DNA of 64,000 nt, taken from the NCBI RefSeq assembly GCF_001435955.1, contig NZ_AYYT01000006.1, forward strand, positions 1-64,000, read 5' to 3'. A program made the position numbers and the translations under genes. How positions within the stretch are numbered: the first letter of the stretch is position 1; each line of letters begins with the position of its first letter. Source of the DNA: Ligilactobacillus salivarius DSM 20555 = ATCC 11741. Lineage in GTDB: Bacteria > Bacillota > Bacilli > Lactobacillales > Lactobacillaceae. The notes beneath the pieces were generated by a model. That model was not told the origin of the DNA. It worked only from the letters and a program-made list of their open reading frames with translations, and searched no databases. Below, in pieces: positions 39,928 through 48,408 of the stretch.

Positions 39928-39958
39928 ATTAACTAAAATTAATTTGGAAGTGATGATA

Positions 39959-40876
39959 ATGATTGTAAAAAGTGTCTATGAGTTGATAGGACAGACGCCT
40001 TTAATAGAGTTAGATGTGCCAGTAGCTAAAGGAAGTAGGATTTTAGCTAAGTTAGAGTCTTTTAATCCTGGTGGTAGTGTTAAGGATAGATTGGGAATAT
40101 CTTTGATTGAAGCAGCATTAAAGAGAGGCGATATTGATAAAGATACGACAATTATAGAACCCACAGCTGGTAATACTGGAATTGGCTTGGCTTTAGCAAC
40201 TCAAAAGTATCATTTAAAGACAATTTTGGTAGTACCAGAGCATTTCTCAGCTGAAAAACAAACTTTAATGAGAGCGTTGGGTGCTGAAATTATTAATACT
40301 CCTAGAGCTGAAGGCATGCAGGGAGCTTTGAGAAAAAGTCGCGAATTAGCTAATCAGATCGCTAATAGTTATATACCTAATCAATTTGAAAATAGTGATA
40401 ATCCTGATGCTTATACTAGAGGATTGGGACAAGAAATTATAGATGACTTACAAGCAATTAATTTGAAATTAGATGCTTTTGTGGCAGGTGCAGGAACAGG
40501 GGGAACCTTTGCTGGAACGGCCGAAACATTACAAGCAGAGTATCCAGAGTTAACTTCAGTAGTAGTTCAACCAGAGGGATCAATTTTGGATAATCAACCT
40601 GAACATCCTCATCGGACAGAAGGAATTGGCGTTGAGAAAGTTCCACCTTTTTTCAAAAAAGTAAAGGTTGATGAAGTTCAAACCATCAGTGATGATGAAG
40701 CTTTTAATTATGTTAAACAAATGGCACAAGATCAAGGCTTGTTTATTGGCTCTTCATCTGGTGCAGCATTAGCAGCAAGCATGCATATGGCAGAAAAATT
40801 GCCAGCAAATTCAACTATTGTGACAATTTTTCCAGATTCTAGTGAAAGATATTTAAGTGAAAATATATACGATTAA
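39959..40876 (+). CDS. cysK: Cysteine synthase / cystathionine beta-synthase-like enzyme
   Basis: A 305-residue fold-type II PLP enzyme with PLP Lys42 in NPGGSVKDR, the phosphate-binding [11 protein letters not shown] and the GTGGT loop. TAGNTG in place of TSGNTG resembles the MccA/YrhA subgroup, which joins O-acetylserine and homocysteine to cystathionine. Pairing with a cystathionine lyase supports that reverse transsulfuration role, but plain O-acetylserine sulfhydrylase activity is possible. I start at ATG 39959 (GGAAG 8 nt before); an in-frame ATG at 39953 is too close. Controlled by the Cys leader. Confidence 0.88.
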   Translation: MIVKSVYELIGQTPLIELDVPVAKGSRILAKLESFNPGGSVKDRLGISLIEAALKRGDIDKDTTIIEPTAGNTGIGLALATQKYHLKTILVVPEHFSAEKQTLMRALGAEIINTPRAEGMQGALRKSRELANQIANSYIPNQFENSDNPDAYTRGLGQEIIDDLQAINLKLDAFVAGAGTGGTFAGTAETLQAEYPELTSVVVQPEGSILDNQPEHPHRTEGIGVEKVPPFFKKVKVDEVQTISDDEAFNYVKQMAQDQGLFIGSSSGAALAASMHMAEKLPANSTIVTIFPDSSERYLSENIYD

Positions 40877-40891
40877 TCGGAGGTAAAGATA

Positions 40892-42034
40892 ATGAAATTT
40901 GAAACAAAATTAATTCATGGCGGACAAAGTGAAGATCAAGCAACAGGAGCAGTATCAATCCCTGTATATCGTTCATCAACATTCCATCAATATGAGTTGG
41001 GTGGTAATCCTAAGTGGGAATACAGTCGTACAGGAAATCCTACACGTGCAGCCTTAGAAGCGTTGATTGCTGATTTAGAGGGTGGAGTAGCTGGATTTGC
41101 CTTTGCTTCAGGTTCAGCAGCAATTCATGCTACATTCTCTATGTATTCAGCTCATGATCATTTTATCGTAGGAAGTGACGTTTATGGTGGAACTTTCCGT
41201 TTGATAAATAAAGTGTTGAAACGATTTGGTTTAGAATTTACAGTTGTTGATATGCAAGATTTGGCAGCAATTGAAAATGCAATTCAAGATAACACAGTGG
41301 CAATCTACTTTGAAACACCAACTAATCCTTTGTTACAGATTGCAGATATTTCAGCTATTACAAAGATTGCTAAGAAACATAATTTAAAGACAATCGTTGA
41401 TAATACTTTCGCAACTCCATACAACCAAAGACCACTTGAATTAGGTGCTGATATTGTAGTGCATTCGGCTACTAAATATTTAGGTGGACATAGCGATGTA
41501 GTAGCAGGTTTAGCAGTTACTAGCGACGAAGAAATCGCAGAAAAACTAGCATTTCTACAAAATTCAATCGGTAGTACATTAGGACCAGATGATAGCTGGT
41601 TGATCCAAAGAGGAATTAAGACATTAGGTGCTAGAATGAGAGTTCATCATGCTAATACTGAGGCTATAATTAAGTTTTTAGAAAATGATGGTCGCGTTGC
41701 AAGAATTCTTTATCCTGGTTTGCCTGACTTTCCTGGATATGAAGTTGCTAAGAGACAAATGGATCATTTTGGAGCGATGATTTCTTTTGAATTACAAGAA
41801 GGATTAGATACTAAAAAGTTTGTTGAAAGTTTGAAAGTAATTTCTCTTGCCGAAAGTTTAGGTGGAATTGAAAGTTTAATTGAAGTTCCATCAGTAATGA
41901 CACATGGCTCAATTCCTAGAGAAATTCGTTTGGAAAATGGAATTAAAGATGAATTGATTCGTTTGTCAGTAGGAATTGAAGATGAAGAAGATTTGATTGA
42001 TGATTTGAAACAAGCTTTGGATAAGATTGGATAA
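40892..42034 (+). CDS. Cystathionine gamma-lyase/synthase family PLP enzyme
   Basis: A 380-residue Cys/Met-metabolism PLP enzyme. It has YSRTGNPTRAALE, the PLP Lys in HSATKYLGGHSDVVAG (about residue 195) and the C-terminal LRLSVGIED-type signature (IRLSVGIEDEEDL). It cleaves cystathionine to cysteine or forms it from homoserine esters; members such as MccB/Cgl do the former. It is 15 bp downstream of cysK with GGAGG, in the same attenuated operon, which favours cysteine production. No cysE is present here. Confidence 0.9.
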   Translation: MKFETKLIHGGQSEDQATGAVSIPVYRSSTFHQYELGGNPKWEYSRTGNPTRAALEALIADLEGGVAGFAFASGSAAIHATFSMYSAHDHFIVGSDVYGGTFRLINKVLKRFGLEFTVVDMQDLAAIENAIQDNTVAIYFETPTNPLLQIADISAITKIAKKHNLKTIVDNTFATPYNQRPLELGADIVVHSATKYLGGHSDVVAGLAVTSDEEIAEKLAFLQNSIGSTLGPDDSWLIQRGIKTLGARMRVHHANTEAIIKFLENDGRVARILYPGLPDFPGYEVAKRQMDHFGAMISFELQEGLDTKKFVESLKVISLAESLGGIESLIEVPSVMTHGSIPREIRLENGIKDELIRLSVGIEDEEDLIDDLKQALDKIG

Positions 42035-42060
42035 TTATCAATTGAAATAGTAATGACAGA

Positions 42061-42101
42061 AGACATCTAAGTGTTGAAAGTATCACTTAGGTGTCTTTTT
42101 T
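42061..42101 (+). terminator. cys operon terminator
   Basis: A 13-bp stem with one G-U (42061-42073 / 42084-42096) and T6. Confidence 0.93.
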
Positions 42102-42188
42102 AATTCTAATAATTTTATTTGACTAAAATTATAAAAAAATGTTAAATTAATTAAAAATATTCTTTTACATAGAAAAGAGGTCTTTATT

Positions 42189-43280
42189 ATGACAACAAAT
42201 TATATGAGTAACTATAGCTATGGCCCAGATTGTTTTAAAGAGATTCCAGAAGTTTTAGATAAATATAAAGTACATAAAATCGTTTTCATTGGTGGAGAAA
42301 AAGCATTAAAGAGTTCTCAAGAAGATGTGAAAAATGTTCTAGAAAGTAATGGATTCTATGTAACTGGAAGTTTTGTTTACGGAAAAAATGCAACTCAGTC
42401 TAATATAGATAAATTGGTAGAAAAATCTGAAGTTCAAGATGCAGATATAATTTTTGGTTTTGGTGGAGGTCGAGCATTAGACACTGTAAAGATGGTGGCA
42501 AAAGCTTTAGATAAGACTATTTTTACATTCCCAACAATCTGTTCAAATTGTTCAGCTGGGACTGCTATTGCTGTTTTGTATAAAGATGATGGTTCATTTG
42601 ATAAGTATGGATATCCTGATGTTCCAGCACATGTTTTCATCAATACAAGTGTGATTGCTAAAGCACCGAAAGAATATTTCTGGGCAGGAGTAGGCGATGG
42701 TATTAGTAAGGCTCCTGAAGTAGAACATGCAGTAGCTGCAGCAGTTGAACGTGGTGTGGAATTGCCTCATACAGCAGTATTAGGTGCAGCAATTGCGGCT
42801 TCTTCTAAAGATGCTTTCTATAAGTATGGGGAACAAGGAATTAAAGATGTAGAGAATGGAACTGTAAGTAAGGCTATCGAAGAAGTAGCTCTGGATATTG
42901 TAGTTTCAACAGGTTATGCTTCGAACTTGGTAAATCAAGATGATTTTTACTATAATTCATGCCATGCTCATGCTTTCTACAATGCAACAACAGCGATTAA
43001 AAAGGAAAAAGAACCATTGCATGGACAAGTTGTTTCCTTTGGGGTAATGGTGCTACATGCTTATTTCAATGAGTTGGAGGAATTAAAGAAAGTAGCTGTT
43101 TTTAATAAAAAATTGGGATTGCCAGTAACATTGGAAGAAATAGGATTAAAGGTTAGCGATGCAGAAAAAATAACAGAACTTGCGATGCAAACTAATGAAT
43201 ATAAGCAGACCCCATTTGATAAGGAAAAATACATAGAAGCAATTAAATTGGCAGATAAGATGGGTAGTGAAAACGCCTAA
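42189..43280 (+). CDS. Iron-containing alcohol/glycerol dehydrogenase family protein
   Basis: A 363-residue GldA-like enzyme. It has the NAD-binding GFGGGRALDTVK (about residues 91-102). The metal-ligand regions are GVGDGISKAPE (Asp), CHAHAFYNA (His) and PLHGQVVSFG (His). It could oxidise glycerol or reduce hydroxyketones; lactobacilli have several such paralogues with unproven substrates. RBS is AAAGAGG. It is monocistronic. Confidence 0.85.
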   Translation: MTTNYMSNYSYGPDCFKEIPEVLDKYKVHKIVFIGGEKALKSSQEDVKNVLESNGFYVTGSFVYGKNATQSNIDKLVEKSEVQDADIIFGFGGGRALDTVKMVAKALDKTIFTFPTICSNCSAGTAIAVLYKDDGSFDKYGYPDVPAHVFINTSVIAKAPKEYFWAGVGDGISKAPEVEHAVAAAVERGVELPHTAVLGAAIAASSKDAFYKYGEQGIKDVENGTVSKAIEEVALDIVVSTGYASNLVNQDDFYYNSCHAHAFYNATTAIKKEKEPLHGQVVSFGVMVLHAYFNELEELKKVAVFNKKLGLPVTLEEIGLKVSDAEKITELAMQTNEYKQTPFDKEKYIEAIKLADKMGSENA

Positions 43281-43292
43281 CATTTTTTCAAA

Positions 43293-43307
43293 GTGTAAAA
43301 ATAGTCT
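43293..43307 (+). repeat. 15-bp direct repeat, left copy flanking msrB
   Basis: GTGTAAAAATAGTCT occurs here and again at 43825-43839, each just downstream of a coding region (after the dehydrogenase and after msrB) and 532 bp apart. Confidence 0.6.
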
Positions 43308-43382
43308 ATGAAAACACAAGCAAATTATTTTGTGTCCAACACATTTTGAATTATCATGAATTTAAAATGTGAGGTGTTCAAA

Positions 43383-43817
43383 ATGAAAGAAACAAAAGAA
43401 GAATTGAGACAAAGAATTGGCGAAGAAGCTTACCAAGTTACACAAAATGCAGCAACTGAACGTGCTTTTACAGGTAAGTATGATGAATTTTTTAAAGATG
43501 GAATTTATGTAGATGTTGTTAGTGGAGAACCGCTATTTTCTTCTAAAGATAAGTATAATTCAGGCTGTGGCTGGCCTGCTTTTACTCAACCAATTAATAA
43601 TCGCATGGTAACAAATCATGAAGATAATTCATTCGGGATGCATCGCGTAGAAGTTAGAAGTCGTCAGGCACAATCTCATCTTGGACATGTTTTTAATGAT
43701 GGTCCACAAGATCGAGGTGGCTTACGATACTGCATAAATTCAGCCGCTTTACAATTTATTCCAGTTGCTGAATTAGATGAAAAGGGATACGGAGAGTATA
43801 AGAAATTATTTGAATAG
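43383..43817 (+). CDS. msrB: Peptide-methionine (R)-S-oxide reductase
   Basis: A 144-residue enzyme that repairs oxidised Met-R in proteins. SGCGWPAFT, the [17 protein letters not shown] active site and the catalytic Cys in RYCINSAAL (about residue 121) are intact. The zinc CxxC pairs of some MsrB forms are missing. ATG 43383 follows GAGGTG; the ATG at 43356 lies upstream of that site. Useful in a cell that makes H2O2 with pyruvate oxidase. Confidence 0.95.
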   Translation: MKETKEELRQRIGEEAYQVTQNAATERAFTGKYDEFFKDGIYVDVVSGEPLFSSKDKYNSGCGWPAFTQPINNRMVTNHEDNSFGMHRVEVRSRQAQSHLGHVFNDGPQDRGGLRYCINSAALQFIPVAELDEKGYGEYKKLFE

Positions 43818-43824
43818 TTTCGAG

Positions 43825-43839
43825 GTGTAAAAATAGTCT
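43825..43839 (+). repeat. 15-bp direct repeat, right copy flanking msrB
   Basis: Second copy of GTGTAAAAATAGTCT (see 43293). Direct repeats at both ends of one gene can mark an insertion or recombination unit. Confidence 0.6.
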
Positions 43840-43885
43840 GAAAAAATAAAGAAATCTATTCTATTAATATTGTAATTTACTTTCG

Positions 43886-43920
43886 TTTGTATATTATTTG
43901 TGCTATATGTAATATACAAA
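43886..43920. promoter_or_regulatory. Operator of the RelB/YafQ toxin-antitoxin operon
   Basis: TTTGTATATTA (43886-43896) and TAATATACAAA (43910-43920) form a perfect inverted repeat with 11-bp arms ending 12 bp before the antitoxin start. Antitoxins of this type repress their own promoter through such sites. Confidence 0.7.
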
Positions 43921-43932
43921 TGAGGTGATGAT

Positions 43933-44229
43933 ATGGCAAAAACAGTTACAACTACTATTAGATTAGATGAAGAACTTAAAAAAGAATTAACACATGACTT
44001 AGATATTATGAGATTGAACATAAATGCTTATTTTACAATGGCAGCCAAGCAATTGGTATTAAAGAAAAAAATACCTTTTGAAATTTCAACATCTAGTAAT
44101 GATATTCCTAATGAGACAACAAGAAAAGCAATGATTTTAGCGGAAGCTAAAGAATTAGGGTTAATACCAGATGATAGTCCAAGATTTAGCAATGTTGATG
44201 ATATGATGGAGTTCTTGGATGGAGAGTAA
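43933..44229 (+). CDS. RelB/DinJ family antitoxin
   Basis: A 98-residue protein. Its N-terminal ribbon-helix-helix begins KTVTTTIRLDEELKKEL and continues with LNINAYFTMAAKQLV, the DinJ form. A C-terminal acidic part would cover the toxin. The ATG follows GAGGTGATG. Its stop overlaps the start of the toxin frame (ATG 44219), the usual coupling. The partner toxin is broken, so the antitoxin may now be an orphan. Confidence 0.88.
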   Translation: MAKTVTTTIRLDEELKKELTHDLDIMRLNINAYFTMAAKQLVLKKKIPFEISTSSNDIPNETTRKAMILAEAKELGLIPDDSPRFSNVDDMMEFLDGE

Positions 44230-44535
44230 TTTTGAACTAATCTTTGAACCGCAATTTACTAAGGATTATCGAAAGTTAAAAAAAGAGCATCCAGAACTTA
44301 CACCTGACTTACGCGGAAGCTTTAAGAACTTTCGATGTATGGAATAGTTAATGAGATAAGTAAGCCACACACATTGAATAATAGAGGTGGCAATTATAAT
44401 GGAAATCAAGAATACCATTTATCTAATGGAAAGGTAGATGTGTTAGTTATCTATAATCCACATAAAACCAATCCTGCTATAAGAATGATAAGGATTGGCA
44501 CTCATAAAGACTTATTTCAGGGTGAATTGAAGTGA
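44219..44535 (+). pseudogene. YafQ/RelE-type mRNA interferase toxin, frameshifted
   Basis: The first frame (ATG 44219 to TAG 44345) gives NFELIFEPQFTKDYRKLKKE and ends NFRCME. The -1 frame continues from about 44326 with YGIVNEISKPHTLNNRGGNY, YHLSNGKVDVLVIY and MIRIGTHKDLF, the conserved YafQ second half. Joining the two near 44326-44342 restores a protein of about 105 residues. One base is missing there relative to an intact gene. Loss of the toxin would leave the antitoxin harmless. Confidence 0.82.
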
Positions 44536-44588
44536 TTCTCTTATGCGAAGAGGATATTTCAATAAAAAATCTCTCCAATACAACCCAA

Positions 44589-44621
44589 AAAAGACATTCA
44601 GAAAAATTCTGAATGTCTTTT
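44589..44621. terminator. Bidirectional terminator before the L,D-transpeptidase stop
   Basis: AAAAGACATTCAGAA/TTCTGAATGTCTTTT (44589-44603 / 44607-44621), loop AAA. Confidence 0.92.
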
Positions 44622-44624
44622 ACT

Positions 44625-46016
44625 TTAACTATAAATAACAACAGGTTCATATTGTTCGACATTGTCGTAAATTTGACTAATTTGTGCAGGTCGAACGTTA
44701 ACACAACCATGTGATCCATCAGTTAGATAAGCTGTACTACTCCAGTTTTTACGCCAATCAGCATCGTGGAATCCACATCCATCTAAAGTAAATGGAGCCC
44801 AACGACTAACGGGACTTGCATAAGCACTGTTGTCGGCGTTTTTGCCTCGAAGTGTAGTATTAGTCTGTTTGTACATGATGTAGTACAAGCCAGTAGGAGT
44901 GTTGTAATTTCCATCGTTAGTACCAGTAACGACACTAAGTGAAGCTACTTGAGTACCATTCTTATATACCCATACGTGTTGTTGGGAGATAGAAACTTCA
45001 ACGTAAGAATTACCGATACCACTGTTGGATGTAGTATTATATCCTAGACCATTTTCGGTATAACCTTCACCATAGATATCACTTTTGGCATTAAGGTTAG
45101 AATCACCTTTTTCAAAAGCAGTGGTGATAGATCTTGTAGCCTTAATAGGACTAAGAGCCCATCCATAGGTACCCTTATCTAAGGTAATTTCAGAACCACC
45201 AGTTGTTTTGAATTTGAGATTCTTATCGAGTGTACTTTGACTGTCGTTGATATCATCAATTTTCTTCTTTAAATTAGCAGCATCATATTCATATTTTCCA
45301 TCTACAATTTTAGCGGAATTAATAACATCTTTAGCAGCTAAAGTATAAGTCTTATTTTGAACAGTGTAATTAACTTTTTGATCAGCTAATTTTTCTAATT
45401 TAGCTTTATCAGCTTGAACTTGCTTGCTATCAGCACTAATTGGTTGAGTGTAGACAGTAGTAAGTTTTATTTGATTATCGCTAAATTGCTTATCATATTC
45501 TTGCATAATTTTATTAACATCGTATTGATTACCTTTTTTAGCGTTAATAACATGGACAGAACCATTCTTTAACTCTGCATAGGCATCTTTAGGAGCTGTT
45601 CGACTAACGTTTAAACGTTCTAGTTCACTTTTAACAGCTGCACGCAATTCGTTTTTACGATAAGAGTAATCACTATCGCCTTTAGCCTGATAGTCGTAAC
45701 TGCGACCAGATGGGAAAAGGCTGAATTGCTTGTCAAAAATCTCTTGAACCTTTTCTTGAGAAACAGCATTAGTTGAATTGGTAGAGTCACTACCTTTAAC
45801 AAGTAATTTTTCCCCTAGATATACATTGTTATTTAATTTAGTTGTTTTAAGTTTTTGCGTAGCTTTAGCAACTGACATTCCTCCAACTTTAACACCATTA
45901 ATTTCAATATTACGATTGAAATGTTGCTTTTGATAGAAGAATGAGCCACCACAGATAAGGACCACAGCGCCTAAACCTGCAGCTAGCCATTTAGTTCCCT
46001 TCTTAATAAAAATCAC
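44625..46016 (-). CDS. Membrane-anchored L,D-transpeptidase (YkuD)
   Basis: A protein of about 463 residues. It has an uncleaved N-terminal membrane anchor (WLAAGLGAVVLICGGSFFY), a long extracellular stalk with a PG-binding_4-like domain (about 30-320) and a C-terminal YkuD domain. The catalytic Cys is in DGSHGCVNVRP (about residues 436-446). It makes 3-3 cross-links or anchors proteins outside the membrane. The listed GTG start at 46016 lies inside the GGGGTGA ribosome site; an ATT codon 5 nt after that site (46004) would start the protein at KKGTKW. Confidence 0.9.
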   Translation of the reverse strand: MIFIKKGTKWLAAGLGAVVLICGGSFFYQKQHFNRNIEINGVKVGGMSVAKATQKLKTTKLNNNVYLGEKLLVKGSDSTNSTNAVSQEKVQEIFDKQFSLFPSGRSYDYQAKGDSDYSYRKNELRAAVKSELERLNVSRTAPKDAYAELKNGSVHVINAKKGNQYDVNKIMQEYDKQFSDNQIKLTTVYTQPISADSKQVQADKAKLEKLADQKVNYTVQNKTYTLAAKDVINSAKIVDGKYEYDAANLKKKIDDINDSQSTLDKNLKFKTTGGSEITLDKGTYGWALSPIKATRSITTAFEKGDSNLNAKSDIYGEGYTENGLGYNTTSNSGIGNSYVEVSISQQHVWVYKNGTQVASLSVVTGTNDGNYNTPTGLYYIMYKQTNTTLRGKNADNSAYASPVSRWAPFTLDGCGFHDADWRKNWSSTAYLTDGSHGCVNVRPAQISQIYDNVEQYEPVVIYS

Positions 46017-46213
46017 CCCATATAAAAACTATCTGTAAAACATAAAGTACACAATCTAATCTCTCTAATTAATATTATATACATTAAATTAACAATTTGT
46101 TAGTACAAAGTATTAAAATTCTGCGAAAAGCAGATTTTTTGACATTAATCTCTATAGGGACTATAATCTTTTTATTTCAAAAAAGTCTACACAAGGACTA
46201 ATTTTAGTTTGAG

Positions 46214-46663
46214 GTGAGTATTACGAAAGATGAAGTCCAAACATTAACGTCAAGATTAGATTTATTGATTGCTAAAGGTGCTAGAGAATACAAGGATTGG
46301 AACCAAAAACATGGGTTAACTGATTATCGTAGTGTGATTTTATATGAGTTACTTTTACATACGAGATTAACTCAAAAACAAATTGTAGAAAGAACTAATC
46401 TCCCTAAACAATCAATTAATAAAGGAATCTTACAACTAAGAGATGAAGGTTATCTTACTTTAGAACAAGATGAAAAGGATAATCGAGTAAAATATTGTTT
46501 TTTAACAGAGGAAGGTGAGGAGTATGCGAGGGTAAAAATCCAACCATTACTAGATATTGAAGAAAAAATTATTATGAAAATGGGAAAAAAGAAAATAGAA
46601 CAATTAAATGAATTACTAGAAGAATGGAATTTAAATTTCAAAAAATACAAAGATGAAGAATGA
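46214..46663 (+). CDS. MarR family transcriptional regulator
   Basis: A 149-residue winged-helix protein. The recognition region is LTQKQIVERTNLPKQSINKG and the wing follows (LTLEQDEKDNRVKYCFLTEEG, of which DEKDNRVKY is typical). It overlaps the downstream ABC gene region by 4 bases at its stop (ATGA), so it forms an operon with the exporter and probably represses it. The GTG start 46214 is within GAGGTGA; no in-frame ATG exists, so the true start is uncertain. The region 46160-46205 is a likely operator zone, with AGTC...GACT repeats. Confidence 0.87.
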   Translation: MSITKDEVQTLTSRLDLLIAKGAREYKDWNQKHGLTDYRSVILYELLLHTRLTQKQIVERTNLPKQSINKGILQLRDEGYLTLEQDEKDNRVKYCFLTEEGEEYARVKIQPLLDIEEKIIMKMGKKKIEQLNELLEEWNLNFKKYKDEE

Positions 46664-46674
46664 GAGGTAAGAAG

Positions 46675-48408
46675 ATGCAGATTTTGATGGCACATTTTAA
46701 GAACTATAAAAAAGAAGTTCTTAGTGCAATTATTTCAATTTTTATTGTCGCATTTGTCGCGGTTTGGCAACCGAGATTACTGCAATATGTGCTGACTGCA
46801 ATAGTGCAAGACAATCAAGTAGAAGTTAGAAACTACGGAATTCAATTAATAATTTTGGCTCTTGTGGGGATTATCGCTGGGATTGTTAATGTCTACTCGG
46901 CTGCTAGAGTGGCACAGGGTGTAACCAGTGATTTGCGTGAAGAAGTGTACACGAAGATTCAAAATTTTTCTTTTGGAAATATTGAGAAATTTTCCACTGG
47001 TAGCTTAGTGGTACGTCTAATTAATGATATGAACCAAGTTACTAATATGATTATGACCATATTTATGCAAGTTTTCCGGGTACCTTTAATTTTAGTTGGT
47101 GCTTTTATTTTGGGAATAATAACCGTTCCTCGCTTATGGTGGCTAGAAGTTCTGATGGTTGTCTTAATCATGGGAATAACGGCAATTATTTTCAAAAAGC
47201 TGGGATCTTTATTCGATAAAGTCCAAAATTTAATGGATAAGATCAATACGCAGGCTAAAGAAAATTTACAAGGTGTCCGTGTAGTTAAATCTTTTAATCA
47301 AGAGGGACAAGAGATTAATAAATTTAATCAAACTTCCGATACGTTAAATAACGTTAATTTAAAGATAGGGTACCTTTTTTCAACGGTTATTCCATCATTT
47401 GAATTAATTGCGTATGTTATTATTGCGGCTGCGATTTACTTAATCGGTGGTTCAATTCTCGAACATCCAAGTGATATTGCAGTGATTAGTTCCTATGTAA
47501 CATATATTATGCAACTATTGTATGCCATTATGATCGGTAGCTTTGTAATGTCTATTTTCGCTCGTGGGGGCGTTTCTTTAAAACGTATTAAAGAAGTTCT
47601 TGAGACTCAACCTGATGTTGTCTTTAAAGATGATATACCTGCAGAAGAACTGGATGGGGATGTTGAATTTGACAATGTTACTTTTGCTTATCCAGATGCA
47701 GACAAACCAATCTTAAAGAATATCTCTTTTAAAGTTAAATCAGGCGAAATGGTGGGAATTGTTGGTGCGACTGGTTCAGGGAAATCTAGTTTAGCTCAAT
47801 TATTGCCACGTTTATACGATCCAACTGAAGGAACAGTTAGGATTGGCGGACATGATTTACGTGATGTGAATGAGAAGTCATTACGTGATACTGTGTCGTA
47901 TGTTTTACAAAGAGCAATTCTATTTTCAGGTACAATTGCTAGCAATTTGCGTCAAGGAAAAGCCGACGCTACTAATTATGAATTAGAGCGTGCATCGCAA
48001 ATCGCACAAGCACAAGAATTTATCAGTCGTTACAAAGATACTTTTGATCACGAAGTAGAAGAACGTTCATCTAACTTTTCAGGTGGACAGAAACAACGTC
48101 TTTCAATAGCTAGAGGTGTAGTTGGAAAACCTAAGATTTTAATTTTAGATGATTCAACTTCAGCTCTAGACGCTAAATCTGAAAAGCTAGTTCAAGAGGC
48201 TTTAGAAAAAGAATTAAAAGATACGACAACATTTATTATTGCTGAAAAGATTGTGTCAGTAATGAATGCAGATAAGATTATTGTTTTGGATAATGGTAGA
48301 TTGGTGGCTCAGGGAACTCATCAAGAATTACTAGAAAATTCACCAATTTATCAAGAAATTTATGCAACTCAAAAAGCACGAGAAAAGGCAGGTGATATCA
48401 TTGAGTGA
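46675..48408 (+). CDS. ABC exporter half-transporter 1 (degenerate site subunit)
   Basis: A 577-residue protein with a six-helix domain and an ATPase domain. Walker A is GATGSGKSS (about residues 364-372) and the signature SGGQKQR is normal. Walker B ends LDDS, with Asp in place of catalytic Glu, and the switch His is replaced (IIAEKI). It therefore supplies the inactive half of one nucleotide site of a heterodimer like LmrCD/BmrCD. ATG 46675 has GAGAGG 7 nt before it; the ATG at 46660 overlaps the marR stop and lacks a site. Confidence 0.9.
   Translation: MQILMAHFKNYKKEVLSAIISIFIVAFVAVWQPRLLQYVLTAIVQDNQVEVRNYGIQLIILALVGIIAGIVNVYSAARVAQGVTSDLREEVYTKIQNFSFGNIEKFSTGSLVVRLINDMNQVTNMIMTIFMQVFRVPLILVGAFILGIITVPRLWWLEVLMVVLIMGITAIIFKKLGSLFDKVQNLMDKINTQAKENLQGVRVVKSFNQEGQEINKFNQTSDTLNNVNLKIGYLFSTVIPSFELIAYVIIAAAIYLIGGSILEHPSDIAVISSYVTYIMQLLYAIMIGSFVMSIFARGGVSLKRIKEVLETQPDVVFKDDIPAEELDGDVEFDNVTFAYPDADKPILKNISFKVKSGEMVGIVGATGSGKSSLAQLLPRLYDPTEGTVRIGGHDLRDVNEKSLRDTVSYVLQRAILFSGTIASNLRQGKADATNYELERASQIAQAQEFISRYKDTFDHEVEERSSNFSGGQKQRLSIARGVVGKPKILILDDSTSALDAKSEKLVQEALEKELKDTTTFIIAEKIVSVMNADKIIVLDNGRLVAQGTHQELLENSPIYQEIYATQKAREKAGDIIE

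Noticed and set aside
39707-39958. T-box leader upstream of cysK
   Set aside because: No T-box sequence or Stem I pattern is present; the leader peptide and paired segments explain the terminator better.
44278-44284. A7 run in the YafQ toxin as a slippage site
   Set aside because: Shifting to -1 here meets a stop codon after a few residues (and again at 44323), so it cannot join the two toxin halves; the break must be at 44326-44342.
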